Source: Amoebophrya sp. AT5.2
Taxonomy: Eukaryota > Sar > Dinophyceae > Syndiniales > Amoebophryaceae
Assembly (NCBI GenBank): GCA_005223375.1
Contig: RXOD01003928.1
Location: 1 to 36,584, forward strand
Direction: 5' to 3'
DNA length: 36,584 nucleotides
A program made the position numbers and the translations under genes. How positions within the stretch are numbered: the stretch's first letter is position 1; each line of letters begins with the position of its first letter. The notes beneath the pieces were generated by a model that ran no database searches, was not told where the DNA came from, and saw only the letters and a list, made by a program, of their open reading frames with translations. Shown here in pieces: positions 9,630 to 19,266 of this stretch.

Positions 9630-10467
9630 GGTATTTATTCTTCCGCAAATCCAAATTTTTTTGGTCCCAAATCACATGGTAAAAAAATGGTACACGATGT
9701 CGATGTCACCCCGCAGCTGCAGCAGCGATTGCAAAAATTCTCCCGCGCTGTACTCAAGAAATTATCTTGCTTCCTTCGGCTTCCCAAAAAAAAAAACAAC
9801 CTTCTCCTAAAGCAAGACGTCGCCGATGCGTAAGCATAAGGGCTTGCAAATTTGCCAATATAGAAAGCAAAGTGGTGTCCTGGTCCTGGTGCTCAGGAGA
9901 AGCGCCATTTTTATAGATTGATACTGGAGCATGTTGGTGATGGAGGTGATTAAGTACTTTAGTGACGGGGATTGCGTATAAGTACGACACTCTTGCAGCT
10001 GTGTCGACGAATCATGTTCATGCGTAGGTACCTGTATCATTGCACGATCAGGAAAATACGAAGCCATATCAATCTATCAATCTTAACGAGTCATTGCATA
10101 AGTATTTTGCATCCAACTAGACAGAGCGGTGCCCTCCCTGTCACGATTCTTCACAAAAAAAACGTCCGAAATGGAAAACGAATCCCCCCGATGATCCCCC
10201 GACGGCTTCGAATGCGATGTTGTCGGTCTAGTACCTCAACCTGGTTCCTGAACGTGAAGACAATGGTCCTCGTCCAGCATCATGCTTGGACAACGAACTC
10301 GAGTCTACTTCTCAATTATGCACGTAATGGAAGTGCTGGCTCGACATTGCCTTCAAAAATGCGCTCGGGGTACTCGACCACTTCGTGGCTTTGCAATTTG
10401 GAGGTCAGAGGACAGAAATTCAGCAGCTTCTTCCGAAGAATGATTTCATCTATTGCTATTCTCGTTC
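9630..10467. other. Spacer, no supported gene
   Basis: About 0.8 kb of mixed sequence with homopolymer runs (poly-A near 9785). The plus-strand frames that continue into 10468-10900 are shadows of the large minus-strand gene. Confidence 0.5.
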
Positions 10468-13400
10468 TTATGGTTCTGGCGGCTGGTCTTTGCGCTTTTC
10501 CTTCTCTGCGTCTGCCATGCTGGCGCTCATCGCCAACACAAGCTGTAGGTATTCCTCCTCATCCATCACTTCTCCCTGGAATTCGGCTGCGTCTTTTACT
10601 TCTCCGGTCTCCACGTCCACCACGCGGTGTTGGTTGCGCCGCCGGCTACGCCTGTTTCTACCAGTAGTACTACCCCCGGGTCGTGATTGGGATTGCGATA
10701 GTCCTCCTTCGCTGGCTCCGGCGAAGGCGAACGAAGATGCTCCACCATCCTGCAGTTTCTCCAGGTCGCGCGTCATCTCGCGCAGAAGCATTTCGTCGTC
10801 GTCGTGGTTTTTCTCCAATTCTTCCCCCCCGTCAAAGAGGTCCTCGCCATTCAAGGCGCCGCATGGTGGTAGATGAGAAGGGGCGGGCACCCGCGCCGCG
10901 AGCCGCCTAGAACTTGAAGGCGCACCTGGTGCATTTTTGCCATCGAGCTCCGAATTCGATTTTGCATGCTGCCCGTGCCCCCGCTGTTCGGATGGCTTCA
11001 AAAGATTTTGCTTCGTGTTTTTTTTGCTTCCTGTCGATCCATTTCTGGCACCGCCGTTGTTCCCTCGTCGCAACCCACCTGCTTTTCTGCACTTGGTCTT
11101 CGACGTCATCGAGCTGCTTTTTCGTTTTTTGCTTCCGCGGACACGACCGGGACTGAAGTCATCTCCGGAATCCGCAAACTCGTCCGAACTACTCGTCGCG
11201 TCGACGTCGAGCAGCTCGCTGTATCCCGGCCGGGTTGGAATGTCGCGCGCGGCGGCTACCGCCACCCCGGCGATCTCGACCACGCGGCGCTTAGGGTGCC
11301 TCACCGCTTCGTGCCGAATCGAGTCCAGGAGGAGGGCCGCCGAGGACGATTCGCCTCCTTCGGAAGGAGATTTACCTCGGGTCTCGTCCGGCGCTGGCAG
11401 TCGTGGGGATGGAGGTGGACGTGGAGCGACCTGTGCTGGTACAAGTACTTCATCCCTGGCGCCGGCTGCGGCTGCGGCAAGAGTGCTTTGTGGAATGATC
11501 ACCGAAGCAGATTGGGTGCGCGGCCGCGGGGGTTCACAATCGGGCTCGGGCAACGATTCCCGTTTGTTCATGCTCAAGGGGCGGTGGTCGTGGTCTAGGT
11601 TGCAATCTCCTGCTCCTGCAGCTGCAGGTGCATCTTCCATGTTCTCATCGCCGCGCTCTTGGACATGTTGGTTCTGCAGTGCCCCAGCCTGAGCATCTGC
11701 CCCAGCCGCAGCACTCGCCAGTCTTCCCAGCGACGATGGTGCAGCACCAGAGCCGCCTCCGGGGGCACTTTCTTCCTGATTCTCGTCATCTGACGTATCT
11801 GGCGGATTCAGCATCTCGCTCCGCGCCCGCATGCGTTCCATATGCCGGTTCCGCCGGTTCTCAGATTCAATCACGCGATGTTGCTGGCGAAGGACTTCTC
11901 TCGGATCGAGCGGCTCTGGTGCTGGTGGCAGCCGTGGGCTCTTCTTGCGACGTTCTTTGGCTGCGGTGCTGGCGCCCACCGCCCCGTCTGGCGACGAACC
12001 CCCGTCAAGGAAGCATGCCCACGAAGTCGCGCCGTCAGAAGACTTTCGGCGCGGGTTCTTTCGGATCTCCTCCGCGAAGAAGTCGTCAATCTGCTCTTCA
12101 TACGCGGAGTCGTTGCTCTGCAGTATCCGGTTCTTTTTGTTGGCCGCGGGGGGACCGTTGCCGGATCGTCCAGAAGCAGGCCCAGCAGCAGAACTCGAGC
12201 TGCTGCCGCTGACGTTACGCTCGGCTCCACCTAAAGACGCAACTCCTGGGACAGGAGGCGAAACCCTGTCTAGCCACGCCTTGCAGTTTTCTTCGCTCGG
12301 GAAGACGCGGACGGTTTCCACACAGATCATTTTCCCGTCGCCCCGCTCCGGGTTCACTTGCTCCCTCTTCGTGTGTTTCGTCCCGAAAGCCCCCCACAGC
12401 CGCCAAAACGTATCATCTAGTCGCACCCTGCGAAACAAGGTTCTGCTTGGCGGCTTCATCTTCACATTCAGATTTACTCCAGCGGCTTCGGGTCGTGGTG
12501 CCTCATAATCGACCGCAGGAGATGGATTCCGGTCCCAAAGCAAGCACAATTTCTCCAAAGCGCGCTCGCGGGGATCCCCGGCATCTGCTGCTGTGCTGTC
12601 CCCCTCCACAAAAGCGTCACGATCATCGCCATCGCATTGCCTCATGGCTTCGTCTGGCTCCTGTTTGACCACGTTTCTTGCGGGTTCGCGCTTGGGGCTA
12701 TCGCAAATCTTCAAGTGGCGCTCATCCCCGACAGCGCGGCGATCAACCCAGCGCGACAGCATGTACCGCAGCGAGAAAGTGTCGAAGATCGAGAATTTCT
12801 GCGTCTTCGTGCCACCATTTGATGCACTTTGATCGCCCAGTGATGCTCCTGGTGGAGGCGATGTTCCAGACGTTGACTCGAAGCCGAAGCCGTGCGCATG
12901 AAATTTAAGTTTTACGAGTTCCTTCGGCTGCACGATTCGCAGCAGCGCAGTGGGCCGGAAGTCCACCTGAGCGAGCAATTCACGTGATGCTTCCGAAGCT
13001 CCTGCTGTTGCAGAAGATGAAGGCAAGTGTGATTTTTGCAGCTGTCGACCTCCACCGCGTCCGAAAAGATACGTCCCCACTGTTTCGTCCGTCGCCAACA
13101 TCTCAAGCCTGCCGTAGTCCACAGCGCTCGCGCGCGTCAGCGCGCCGGCCGATATGGGCGCCCCCGACACCGCCGGAGACGCGCCGTCCAATTGGAAGCC
13201 GCGATCCAGGTAGAATGCGGCGTTTTCGTACGTTTCCCCCGTTTTTTCTGCCAGCATTCTTTGCATCTCCCCCACGCGTTGGCACGCTGGCAGGTTGACG
13301 TTTCCGATGAACTTTCGCATCCGCTGGTCGTATACGCCCGGCCGCGTCAGGCGATGTGAACACAGAATCACGAGAGCCTCCCCGTTCGCTTCGTCCCAGG

Positions 13401-14787
13401 AATCAAAGTCGGGCCAATTCTCGTCTAACGCGTAGCGGCGGAAGAAGAAAGCGGATCGCCGGTCCGCAGCGGCCGCCTTTGCGATGGAGGTAGATGTAGA
13501 TGGGGGTGCAGTATTAGATGTCGACGTGTCGTCCTGCTCTACTAAAGATGTCCGCGAGCCTTCCATCGCTGCGGACACCTGGATGCCTGTCGCCTTCCCG
13601 AGGACCCGCTTGGTTCCTTCGACGACCGTACCGGTGTCCCGACCGTTTTCGTCGACGGTTCTCTCGGACTTGCAAATTTTCGCCTCGAAAGTCCAGTAGC
13701 CCCGGTACAAGCTGCAAAACTTCGAGAGAAAGTGGCGCTCCAGCAGTGCCGCGAATGTACTGGAGGCACCTGAATCTTGCAGCAATTCGCCGTCGTGCAG
13801 CTCCGCGACCAGCGCTCCGTCGTCATTGAAAGACGTGCAGTCCGCGTTGAATTCGAAGCCAGGGAAGAAGCTCTCCAAGCAGTCGTGCATGCGCTCCTCG
13901 TAGCTGCCATCGCTTTCGTCGATCATCTGGGCGGACGACCTCGGGGGAGCGATCTGGGCGAGCGCTCGTAGGCTTCGTGGCGTCGTCGTGGTGGGGGCTG
14001 AGCATGAGGACGTGGACGATGATGATGAGCCACCCATTCCGCCCAACACGGCAGGGCCAGCAGCGACTGCTGTGGACGTACTGGACGTTGAACTTGTTTC
14101 CGTTGAGGGGGCCGTCCCAGCACCGACCAGCGCTGCAGCTCTCGCCTCCTGCCGCCGGTTGTCTTCCATCAAATCCCAGAAAACATCCTGCCGCACTCGG
14201 ATTTCGAACTTTTTGTTTGGCCGCACGTGAATCACCACCTCCTTTTCGACTTCGGTCTCCACCGCCATCAGAAGCTGGGCCAACCCGAGCTTGTCTCGCA
14301 ATATCGTCGCCAACGGCAGCCCATAGTCTAAACGTGATATCGCGAGTACACTCGGGCGAGAGCCGTCGATCCCCAGCCCGCTGGCGCTCCCGCCGGGAAC
14401 GGCGACGGAAAACGTCTGGCGCTCGAAGTCAAGCTGTGTCCCCGCGTCACTTGTTTTGGTGCTCTGGCACCAGGCCCGCGCGATCTTCTCGAAGCGGGCG
14501 GTTGGCTTGCACAGCACGGCCGACTTGCGACTGTTGCTTTGAGATGACGAAGGCGAAGATGGTCCCGCGGAGGCTGCGTGGGCGGCAACCTCGGACGCAA
14601 TGCGGAAGTGAACCCGGATCTTGTTGTTCGTGGCCGGCGCCGGCGATTGTGACATAGCCCACACCGAGGGCGAGCTCGCGATATGGGACCGGGTCGCCAT
14701 GTTGTTTGATATTGAAGTTGAAGATCGGTAAAGATCGCTATCAAGAAGCTGAGCGCGCGCGAGCGCAGCTCTTTTTGTCCGCACCAT
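10468..14787 (-). CDS. Giant low-complexity protein with ubiquitin-like and UIM-like segments
   Basis: An uninterrupted 1439-residue frame. The ATG at 14787 (MVRTKRAALARAQ) is used; a second candidate is the ATG at 14700 (MATRSHIASS). Around residues 50-115 a segment (KIRVHFRIA..., then FEKIARAWCQ..., then FERQTFSVAV) has the strand-helix-strand spacing of a ubiquitin/SUMO-like fold. A second similar stretch is RKFIGNVNLPACQRV followed by a helix and FYLDRGFQLDG, in the middle of the protein. The C-terminal end carries DEEEYLQLVLAMSAS, close to a ubiquitin-interacting motif but with Val where the conserved Ala sits. Between them are long Ser/Ala/Gly-, acidic- and Lys/Arg-rich regions (for example KKRKSSSMTSKTK) that suggest nuclear targeting. 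A role as a ubiquitin/SUMO-pathway scaffold is inference. The open frame over 4.3 kb makes coding very likely. Confidence 0.75.
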   Translation of the reverse strand: MVRTKRAALARAQLLDSDLYRSSTSISNNMATRSHIASSPSVWAMSQSPAPATNNKIRVHFRIASEVAAHAASAGPSSPSSSQSNSRKSAVLCKPTARFEKIARAWCQSTKTSDAGTQLDFERQTFSVAVPGGSASGLGIDGSRPSVLAISRLDYGLPLATILRDKLGLAQLLMAVETEVEKEVVIHVRPNKKFEIRVRQDVFWDLMEDNRRQEARAAALVGAGTAPSTETSSTSSTSTAVAAGPAVLGGMGGSSSSSTSSCSAPTTTTPRSLRALAQIAPPRSSAQMIDESDGSYEERMHDCLESFFPGFEFNADCTSFNDDGALVAELHDGELLQDSGASSTFAALLERHFLSKFCSLYRGYWTFEAKICKSERTVDENGRDTGTVVEGTKRVLGKATGIQVSAAMEGSRTSLVEQDDTSTSNTAPPSTSTSIAKAAAADRRSAFFFRRYALDENWPDFDSWDEANGEALVILCSHRLTRPGVYDQRMRKFIGNVNLPACQRVGEMQRMLAEKTGETYENAAFYLDRGFQLDGASPAVSGAPISAGALTRASAVDYGRLEMLATDETVGTYLFGRGGGRQLQKSHLPSSSATAGASEASRELLAQVDFRPTALLRIVQPKELVKLKFHAHGFGFESTSGTSPPPGASLGDQSASNGGTKTQKFSIFDTFSLRYMLSRWVDRRAVGDERHLKICDSPKREPARNVVKQEPDEAMRQCDGDDRDAFVEGDSTAADAGDPRERALEKLCLLWDRNPSPAVDYEAPRPEAAGVNLNVKMKPPSRTLFRRVRLDDTFWRLWGAFGTKHTKREQVNPERGDGKMICVETVRVFPSEENCKAWLDRVSPPVPGVASLGGAERNVSGSSSSSAAGPASGRSGNGPPAANKKNRILQSNDSAYEEQIDDFFAEEIRKNPRRKSSDGATSWACFLDGGSSPDGAVGASTAAKERRKKSPRLPPAPEPLDPREVLRQQHRVIESENRRNRHMERMRARSEMLNPPDTSDDENQEESAPGGGSGAAPSSLGRLASAAAGADAQAGALQNQHVQERGDENMEDAPAAAGAGDCNLDHDHRPLSMNKRESLPEPDCEPPRPRTQSASVIIPQSTLAAAAAGARDEVLVPAQVAPRPPPSPRLPAPDETRGKSPSEGGESSSAALLLDSIRHEAVRHPKRRVVEIAGVAVAAARDIPTRPGYSELLDVDATSSSDEFADSGDDFSPGRVRGSKKRKSSSMTSKTKCRKAGGLRRGNNGGARNGSTGSKKNTKQNLLKPSEQRGHGQHAKSNSELDGKNAPGAPSSSRRLAARVPAPSHLPPCGALNGEDLFDGGEELEKNHDDDEMLLREMTRDLEKLQDGGASSFAFAGASEGGLSQSQSRPGGSTTGRNRRSRRRNQHRVVDVETGEVKDAAEFQGEVMDEEEYLQLVLAMSASMADAEKEKRKDQPPEP

Positions 14788-14931
14788 GGGCAAAATCAAA
14801 AGGCTCAGTCAAAGTCGAAAAAAAAAGGATGAGGTCAAATCCGTATCCGTTGTGGTATGTTGACCAAAAAATCGTGCGCTGTTCTGCTCGTCGTGGATAC
14901 CATGATGTACTTACTTTGCGTGCAGGTGCAG

Positions 14932-15318
14932 TTAAACAAGGGCTGCTCGCATCACGACAACCCTCGCGAGGAGGGCGGGGGTGTGAGTGCTACCCGACTC
15001 AAGATACTTTTGTCCAGCATACTGAGGTGCTTTATCAGAAGTGGCAATGTTGAATGGGGGCCCTGGTTGGAGAGAATGAAGCGATGTGGTGGACGAGGTG
15101 GGGTTTCGAAACTGAGTCCGAGTTTGGGTTGGCTCGTTTGTGGCGAGCTTACGACGATCATCCACGAAGAGCCCAGCCATGCGGGCAAATTTCACAGATT
15201 GTTGTAGAAGTTGTTTGGACTGCTCGTGACCTGTTCTTGGAGGAAAAGTAGAAAACACTGCTTCATGTTCTTCTTCATTCTGCGATGACAGGAGAGCACG
15301 CGTTTTGCTCTTACCCAT
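14932..15318 (-). CDS. Possible small protein, unknown
   Basis: A 128-residue frame from the ATG at 15318 (MGKSKTRALLSSQ). It is basic and Gln/Ser/Thr-rich, with no membrane segment and no recognised domain. It lies between the starts of two firm minus-strand genes, so it may be a small independent gene, a 5' exon of the 1439-aa gene, or chance. Coding character is only moderate. Confidence 0.25.
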   Translation of the reverse strand: MGKSKTRALLSSQNEEEHEAVFSTFPPRTGHEQSKQLLQQSVKFARMAGLFVDDRRKLATNEPTQTRTQFRNPTSSTTSLHSLQPGPPFNIATSDKAPQYAGQKYLESGSTHTPALLARVVVMRAALV

Positions 15319-15697
15319 CGATCGCCATCAAGTGAAACGAAAGTAAGTGATACATCGCTGACATTCTTTTTCCTTCTCAACTATCTATAGGTGGATGTAG
15401 CTTAAGGTTTTCGCATAGATGCGTGAGTGAAGGCAGATCAAGAGGAGCAAGACAGAGGCATCACAAACACAAAGTCGATTTCAATCATCCCATTCTCACT
15501 TTTTTGCTCAGCCCCACTTTGTCTTAGAAGAACCGAACCACAAGAACCGGTTCGTGAAGATATTTGTTCCGCTATACGGTTTCTCGATGTTGGCCTTGGC
15601 GCAATGAAAATGTTGATAATCATCACCCATACCAAAATGGTCCTTGTAGCCTTGACGGCCGCCTGAAGACCCCAGTTCATCTTGGACTGAATCTCGG

Positions 15698-17878
15698 TTA
15701 CGCCTCCATGTCGAGGAATTCTTTCACAAATTTCCACAGCCTCTTTCGTACTACTTTCTCCAATTCCGCCACCAGTTCCTCACATTTCTTTTTCATCTTC
15801 TCTCCCCGCTCGCATTGCTTCTCCCAGACTTTCTTCAACTGCAGTTCCCCCTCGGCGTACTCGCCCTTCTCGTCAGACGAAAAATCCACAATTTCAAACT
15901 GCCCGTAGCAAAGGGCGTTCTTTGCCACCGTTTCGGGCGCGTCGCAGTGCCCCTGACCGGTCCTCGCGGCGTCGGCCGGGACCTGCTCGCGGTAGCTTTG
16001 CGCGACCTCCCGCATGATCTCCCGCCCGGACTTGTAGCTCTTCTCCCCGCGGTTGCACACACACACTTCGAAATTCAGATTGAACGAGAAATCCCAATAG
16101 TGAAAAGACTTCCGCGACGGGTGGTACACCGATTTGCTCGTGCGGAACACCCCGCAATCGCCGGAAGTGATCTCGACGTCGGAAATCAGGGCTTTGAGAC
16201 AGTGCTGGCTCGAGGAGGTGCTTGGGGTCGTGGATGTTTTAGTTTTTGCCGAATTGGACGAGGGCGAAGCAGTTGAAGACAGGGGTTCGTTCTTCTTTTC
16301 GTAATCCTCTGGTCGCCCGCCGAGAGTTTCCGCAACCTGTTTCGCCGGCAGGTCCTCGTCCGCCTCCAGCGCGACGGCAAGAAAAATATCCTTCAGCCGG
16401 TGCTTCGCAATCCGCTCACACTCCAGCTCCTTGTGCGACGCGGGTTTGCTGTTACTAGAAGACGAGGATGATCCACCAGCAGACCCTTCAGCACTTTCAC
16501 GATTATCCTCCAGAAGTATTGCGGAGCTTCGACTTCTCTTCTCTTCCTTCCGTTTTTTCACCCTTTCGATATTTTTCGCCCAGTCCGCGTCCTCCGACAT
16601 CGCTTTGTCGAAATCGATTTTATCCAGTACCTTCTTCTTGCAGTTCAGCTGCTCTTCTTGCTCCAACATGCGGGCAAACTTTTTTTCCCGGTACTCGTCT
16701 AGCGTCTCCGCCGTTCCCGCCATGGCGCCATCAATCGAGGCATTTCCGGTCTTTTTTGGCGGTGCGACGATGTTGTGCAACTCGCGCTCCAGGTCGAGCA
16801 CGCGGTCCTCGTGCTTCAGTTTCTCGCGCACGGGCTTCATTTTTTCCTCGACATCGGCGTACAGCATGGCGGCCTCCGGCTTGGTCTGCTTCTTGAACAA
16901 GGCCTTGGAGAAGTCCTTCAGCGCGTCTTCTTTGCTTTCATCGCCGGTGGAGGTGGTGGTCGTGGGAGCAGCTCCTCCAGCGACGGGGGCGGCAGTGTCA
17001 CTTGCTGCATCACTTGAACGTTGTTGCGCCGTCGTTCCAGAAGCAGCAGCAGCAGTCTTCTTGTTGTTGAAGAGGAACCCTTTTGGCACTGCCTTCACTT
17101 TCCCCTTCTCTTTCTTCACTTCCGGCTCGACCCTGGAGGAAAGCAAATTCTGTGCCTCGGCAACGAAGCCGGAAAGAGCGGGCGGGGGCGCGGATCCGGT
17201 GGACGCTGCTGCACTATTCTCGTTTTTCTCCACCTCAGGATTTAATAGTCCGCTTCCACCTCCCATCGCCACAACTTTTCGCAGCTGCTTCTCCGCCGCC
17301 AACCACTCTTCCCCACCTCCATCGTCTGCTCCCCCTCCCTCCGCCAGTTCCACAAATGCTACCGCGAGCCGCAGCCGCGCTTTCGCAACGAACGTTCCCT
17401 CCACTTCGTTTCGCACGTTTTCGCACACTTTCACTGCTTTTTCTGCCTCTGCCTTCATTTTCCGGTAGTATCCCAGCCTTTCTTCCGCCAGGGCCACGAC
17501 TTCCCCCTCCCGACCGAGCATGCTGTCCGCGTCCTTGTAGCCTTTCTGCATCACCGCGATCTGCTTGGCGACGTAGAGCCCCTGCTTCTCGTAGCAGAGC
17601 GCCAGGTTCAACTCCAGCGCCACGACCATTTTCGAGCGATCCTTCCGCACCGCGTCCGTCAGGTCGTGCACGTACAGGTGCGCTTCCTTGTAATAGTCGA
17701 TCGCCTCCTCGAAATTGCCCGCCTTGAACTTCTCCCCGCCGACTTTCTTGAACTCCGCAGCCTTCTTCAACCGCTCCTGGTTGGTGGTGAGAGCTTTTTT
17801 TCTTTCGGTAGCCTTGCGCTCCCAATCCTGCTCGCGCTTCTCGCGAGCGTACTGCTGGTAAGACTGGGACTCTGGCAT
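15698..17878 (-). CDS. TPR protein with C-terminal Aha1-like domain, probable Hsp90 co-chaperone
   Basis: A 726-residue frame from the ATG at 17878 (MPESQSYQQYAREK). After a charged N-terminal helix, TPR-type repeats are visible at about 41-74 (GGEKFKAGNFEEAIDYYKEA), 85-118 (ALELNLALCYEKQGLY) and probably 164-200. A long Lys/Glu-rich, partly coiled middle follows (KKRKEEKRSRSS). The last 168 residues (559-726) contain HYWDFSFNLNFE, GQFEIVDFSS, a strand ELQLKKVW and a final helix VRKRLWKFVKEFL. This order matches the N-terminal domain of Aha1, the activator of Hsp90 ATPase. TPR domains commonly bind the Hsp90/Hsp70 C-terminal EEVD and Aha1-N binds the Hsp90 middle domain, so a two-site co-chaperone is the natural reading. 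A Cys-rich insert sits between the matching Aha1 strands (about 600-655). The Aha1 assignment is by pattern only. Confidence 0.75.
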   Translation of the reverse strand: MPESQSYQQYAREKREQDWERKATERKKALTTNQERLKKAAEFKKVGGEKFKAGNFEEAIDYYKEAHLYVHDLTDAVRKDRSKMVVALELNLALCYEKQGLYVAKQIAVMQKGYKDADSMLGREGEVVALAEERLGYYRKMKAEAEKAVKVCENVRNEVEGTFVAKARLRLAVAFVELAEGGGADDGGGEEWLAAEKQLRKVVAMGGGSGLLNPEVEKNENSAAASTGSAPPPALSGFVAEAQNLLSSRVEPEVKKEKGKVKAVPKGFLFNNKKTAAAASGTTAQQRSSDAASDTAAPVAGGAAPTTTTSTGDESKEDALKDFSKALFKKQTKPEAAMLYADVEEKMKPVREKLKHEDRVLDLERELHNIVAPPKKTGNASIDGAMAGTAETLDEYREKKFARMLEQEEQLNCKKKVLDKIDFDKAMSEDADWAKNIERVKKRKEEKRSRSSAILLEDNRESAEGSAGGSSSSSSNSKPASHKELECERIAKHRLKDIFLAVALEADEDLPAKQVAETLGGRPEDYEKKNEPLSSTASPSSNSAKTKTSTTPSTSSSQHCLKALISDVEITSGDCGVFRTSKSVYHPSRKSFHYWDFSFNLNFEVCVCNRGEKSYKSGREIMREVAQSYREQVPADAARTGQGHCDAPETVAKNALCYGQFEIVDFSSDEKGEYAEGELQLKKVWEKQCERGEKMKKKCEELVAELEKVVRKRLWKFVKEFLDMEA

Positions 17879-18741
17879 TCTGAAAACCTTCTAATCGCGC
17901 GCGGCTGCTTGAGCGATGTTGGCTGTATTTCTACACAAAGACGAAGCTACAACGGGTTCGACTACGTACGTCCTGGTAGGTTGCCAGGCTGAGGAAAAGA
18001 AAAACAGATGACGATGATCACGACCAGTGTGAGCGTCATAACCTAGAGGTAAGCGACGTAATTCTATAACAGCAGGACTGCGACAGCGACGAGGCCGAGC
18101 CAACTACTTTACGTAGATACGCAGATGTCACGACAAAACAGGGGACGACGAAAGCGCGATGATATTGTTTGATAATGTTATTGTTAATGTGGCGCGACAT
18201 CACCGACAAAACAGGGGACAACGGTCTCGATGACAGCGGTCCTCATCGTCACCATACTTGCATCGGCCACCGGAAGTGTGTGCCAGAAGGCACGGCTACT
18301 GAGAATGAGAATTGTTCGCGATTTTTGAAATCTTTCGCTGCAATCGAGGCGAGCGACAACATGTACATGGTGCGCAGCAAGTGAACTCACCTGCAAATCT
18401 CCCACGTAAGCAGCAGCCTCACTCTAGAACAAGGAATAGAGTGGGAATACTTACTTAATGATGCCCGTATACTCACAGTTATTGTTATGAGAGCTTGATT
18501 GAGTCTGTCACTGTCTGTTGTTCCGTTGAAACTTTGACTGTTTTGTACACAACTATATATAGATATGATCTTTCAGGATTCCGGGCTTTCCTGGAAAGCA
18601 AAACTCGAACTCTTTGTCCTAGATGAAGTAGAAGTAAATCTAAAATACACATCCAGGTGGATGGACCCTAGAAGCAGGACCAGGAGAAGGAGATACACAA
18701 CACATCCATGATAATAAAACGATTATCATCAAACAATCTCT
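17879..18741. other. Spacer with 20-bp direct repeat
   Basis: No supported gene in about 0.86 kb. A 20-bp element, CGACAAAACAGGGGACGACG, at 18131-18150 recurs with one mismatch at 18204-18223. Confidence 0.55.
18131..18223. repeat. 20-bp direct repeat pair, 73-bp period
   Basis: Copies lie at 18131-18150 and 18204-18223 with 19 of 20 bases identical. It is intergenic, upstream of the TPR/Aha1 gene on the minus strand. Origin is unknown: it may be a target-site or tandem-duplication remnant. Confidence 0.75.
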
Positions 18742-19266
18742 TCACTTCCACCACGTCAGCAGCGCGAGAGCGGAGAACAGTCCGACCGCGAGCGCCATCG
18801 GCTGCGCCGCACTGAGGCCCGACGCCGAATCCGAATCGTTGTTGTTGTTCTGGCCGCTGGGCCCGGGCGCGACGACTCCGAGCACGCAAAGCATGGCTGT
18901 CAGGAACCACAGTTGGCACAACTGCGTGAAGACGCGATGCGGCCCGATGCTGGTGAGCGAGGTTGATGTCATTTTTGTTTCTGTGCTGTTCTTCGGTGGT
19001 GCAGCTGCTTGGAGCGAGCTTGTCGCGTTTTCTGTTGCTGCTTCTTCTCCTGTGCGACTCTGACGACGTCTACGCCTATCGCTATCTTCAAAGGCTACGG
19101 CTAGTGGTAAAGGGCAAAGGCTTTCGCTTTGCTTTCCCTCTGGGTTTTTACCTAGAGCTAGAGCAGACGGGTCGTCCTTGTTGAGGTCAAATTCATGAAG
19201 ATAGTATGCAATTCGCCGATGTACCATGTGCAGTTGGTTCATCTGAGGAGACCACTCTTCCTGCAT
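18742..19266 (-). CDS. Two-helix membrane protein, C-terminal anchor
   Basis: The ATG at 19266 (MQEEWSPQMNQLHMVHRR) is chosen because the longer frame to 19320 begins with a non-ATG codon. The product is 174 residues. The N-terminal 110 residues are hydrophilic, with an RRRRR cluster and Ser/Thr/Glu-rich stretches. Two hydrophobic segments follow: about 111-134 (VFTQLCQLWFLTAMLCVLGVV) and about 155-173 (PMALAVGLFSALALLTWW), ending in a single Lys. The linker holds an Asn run (NNNND). A hydrophobic segment at the very C-terminus suggests a hairpin or tail-type membrane anchor with the bulk cytosolic (inference). No family is recognised. Confidence 0.55.
   Translation of the reverse strand: MQEEWSPQMNQLHMVHRRIAYYLHEFDLNKDDPSALALGKNPEGKQSESLCPLPLAVAFEDSDRRRRRQSRTGEEAATENATSSLQAAAPPKNSTETKMTSTSLTSIGPHRVFTQLCQLWFLTAMLCVLGVVAPGPSGQNNNNDSDSASGLSAAQPMALAVGLFSALALLTWWK

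Noticed and set aside
15438..15680. Minus-strand small frame with one hydrophobic helix, starting MNWGLQAAVK
   Set aside because: Lies just past the stop of the TPR/Aha1 gene, has no family match and is short enough for chance.
16431..17468. 345-residue plus-strand Ser/Phe-rich frame
   Set aside because: It is antisense to the TPR/Aha1 gene, where Lys/Glu codons read backwards as Ser/Phe/Leu.
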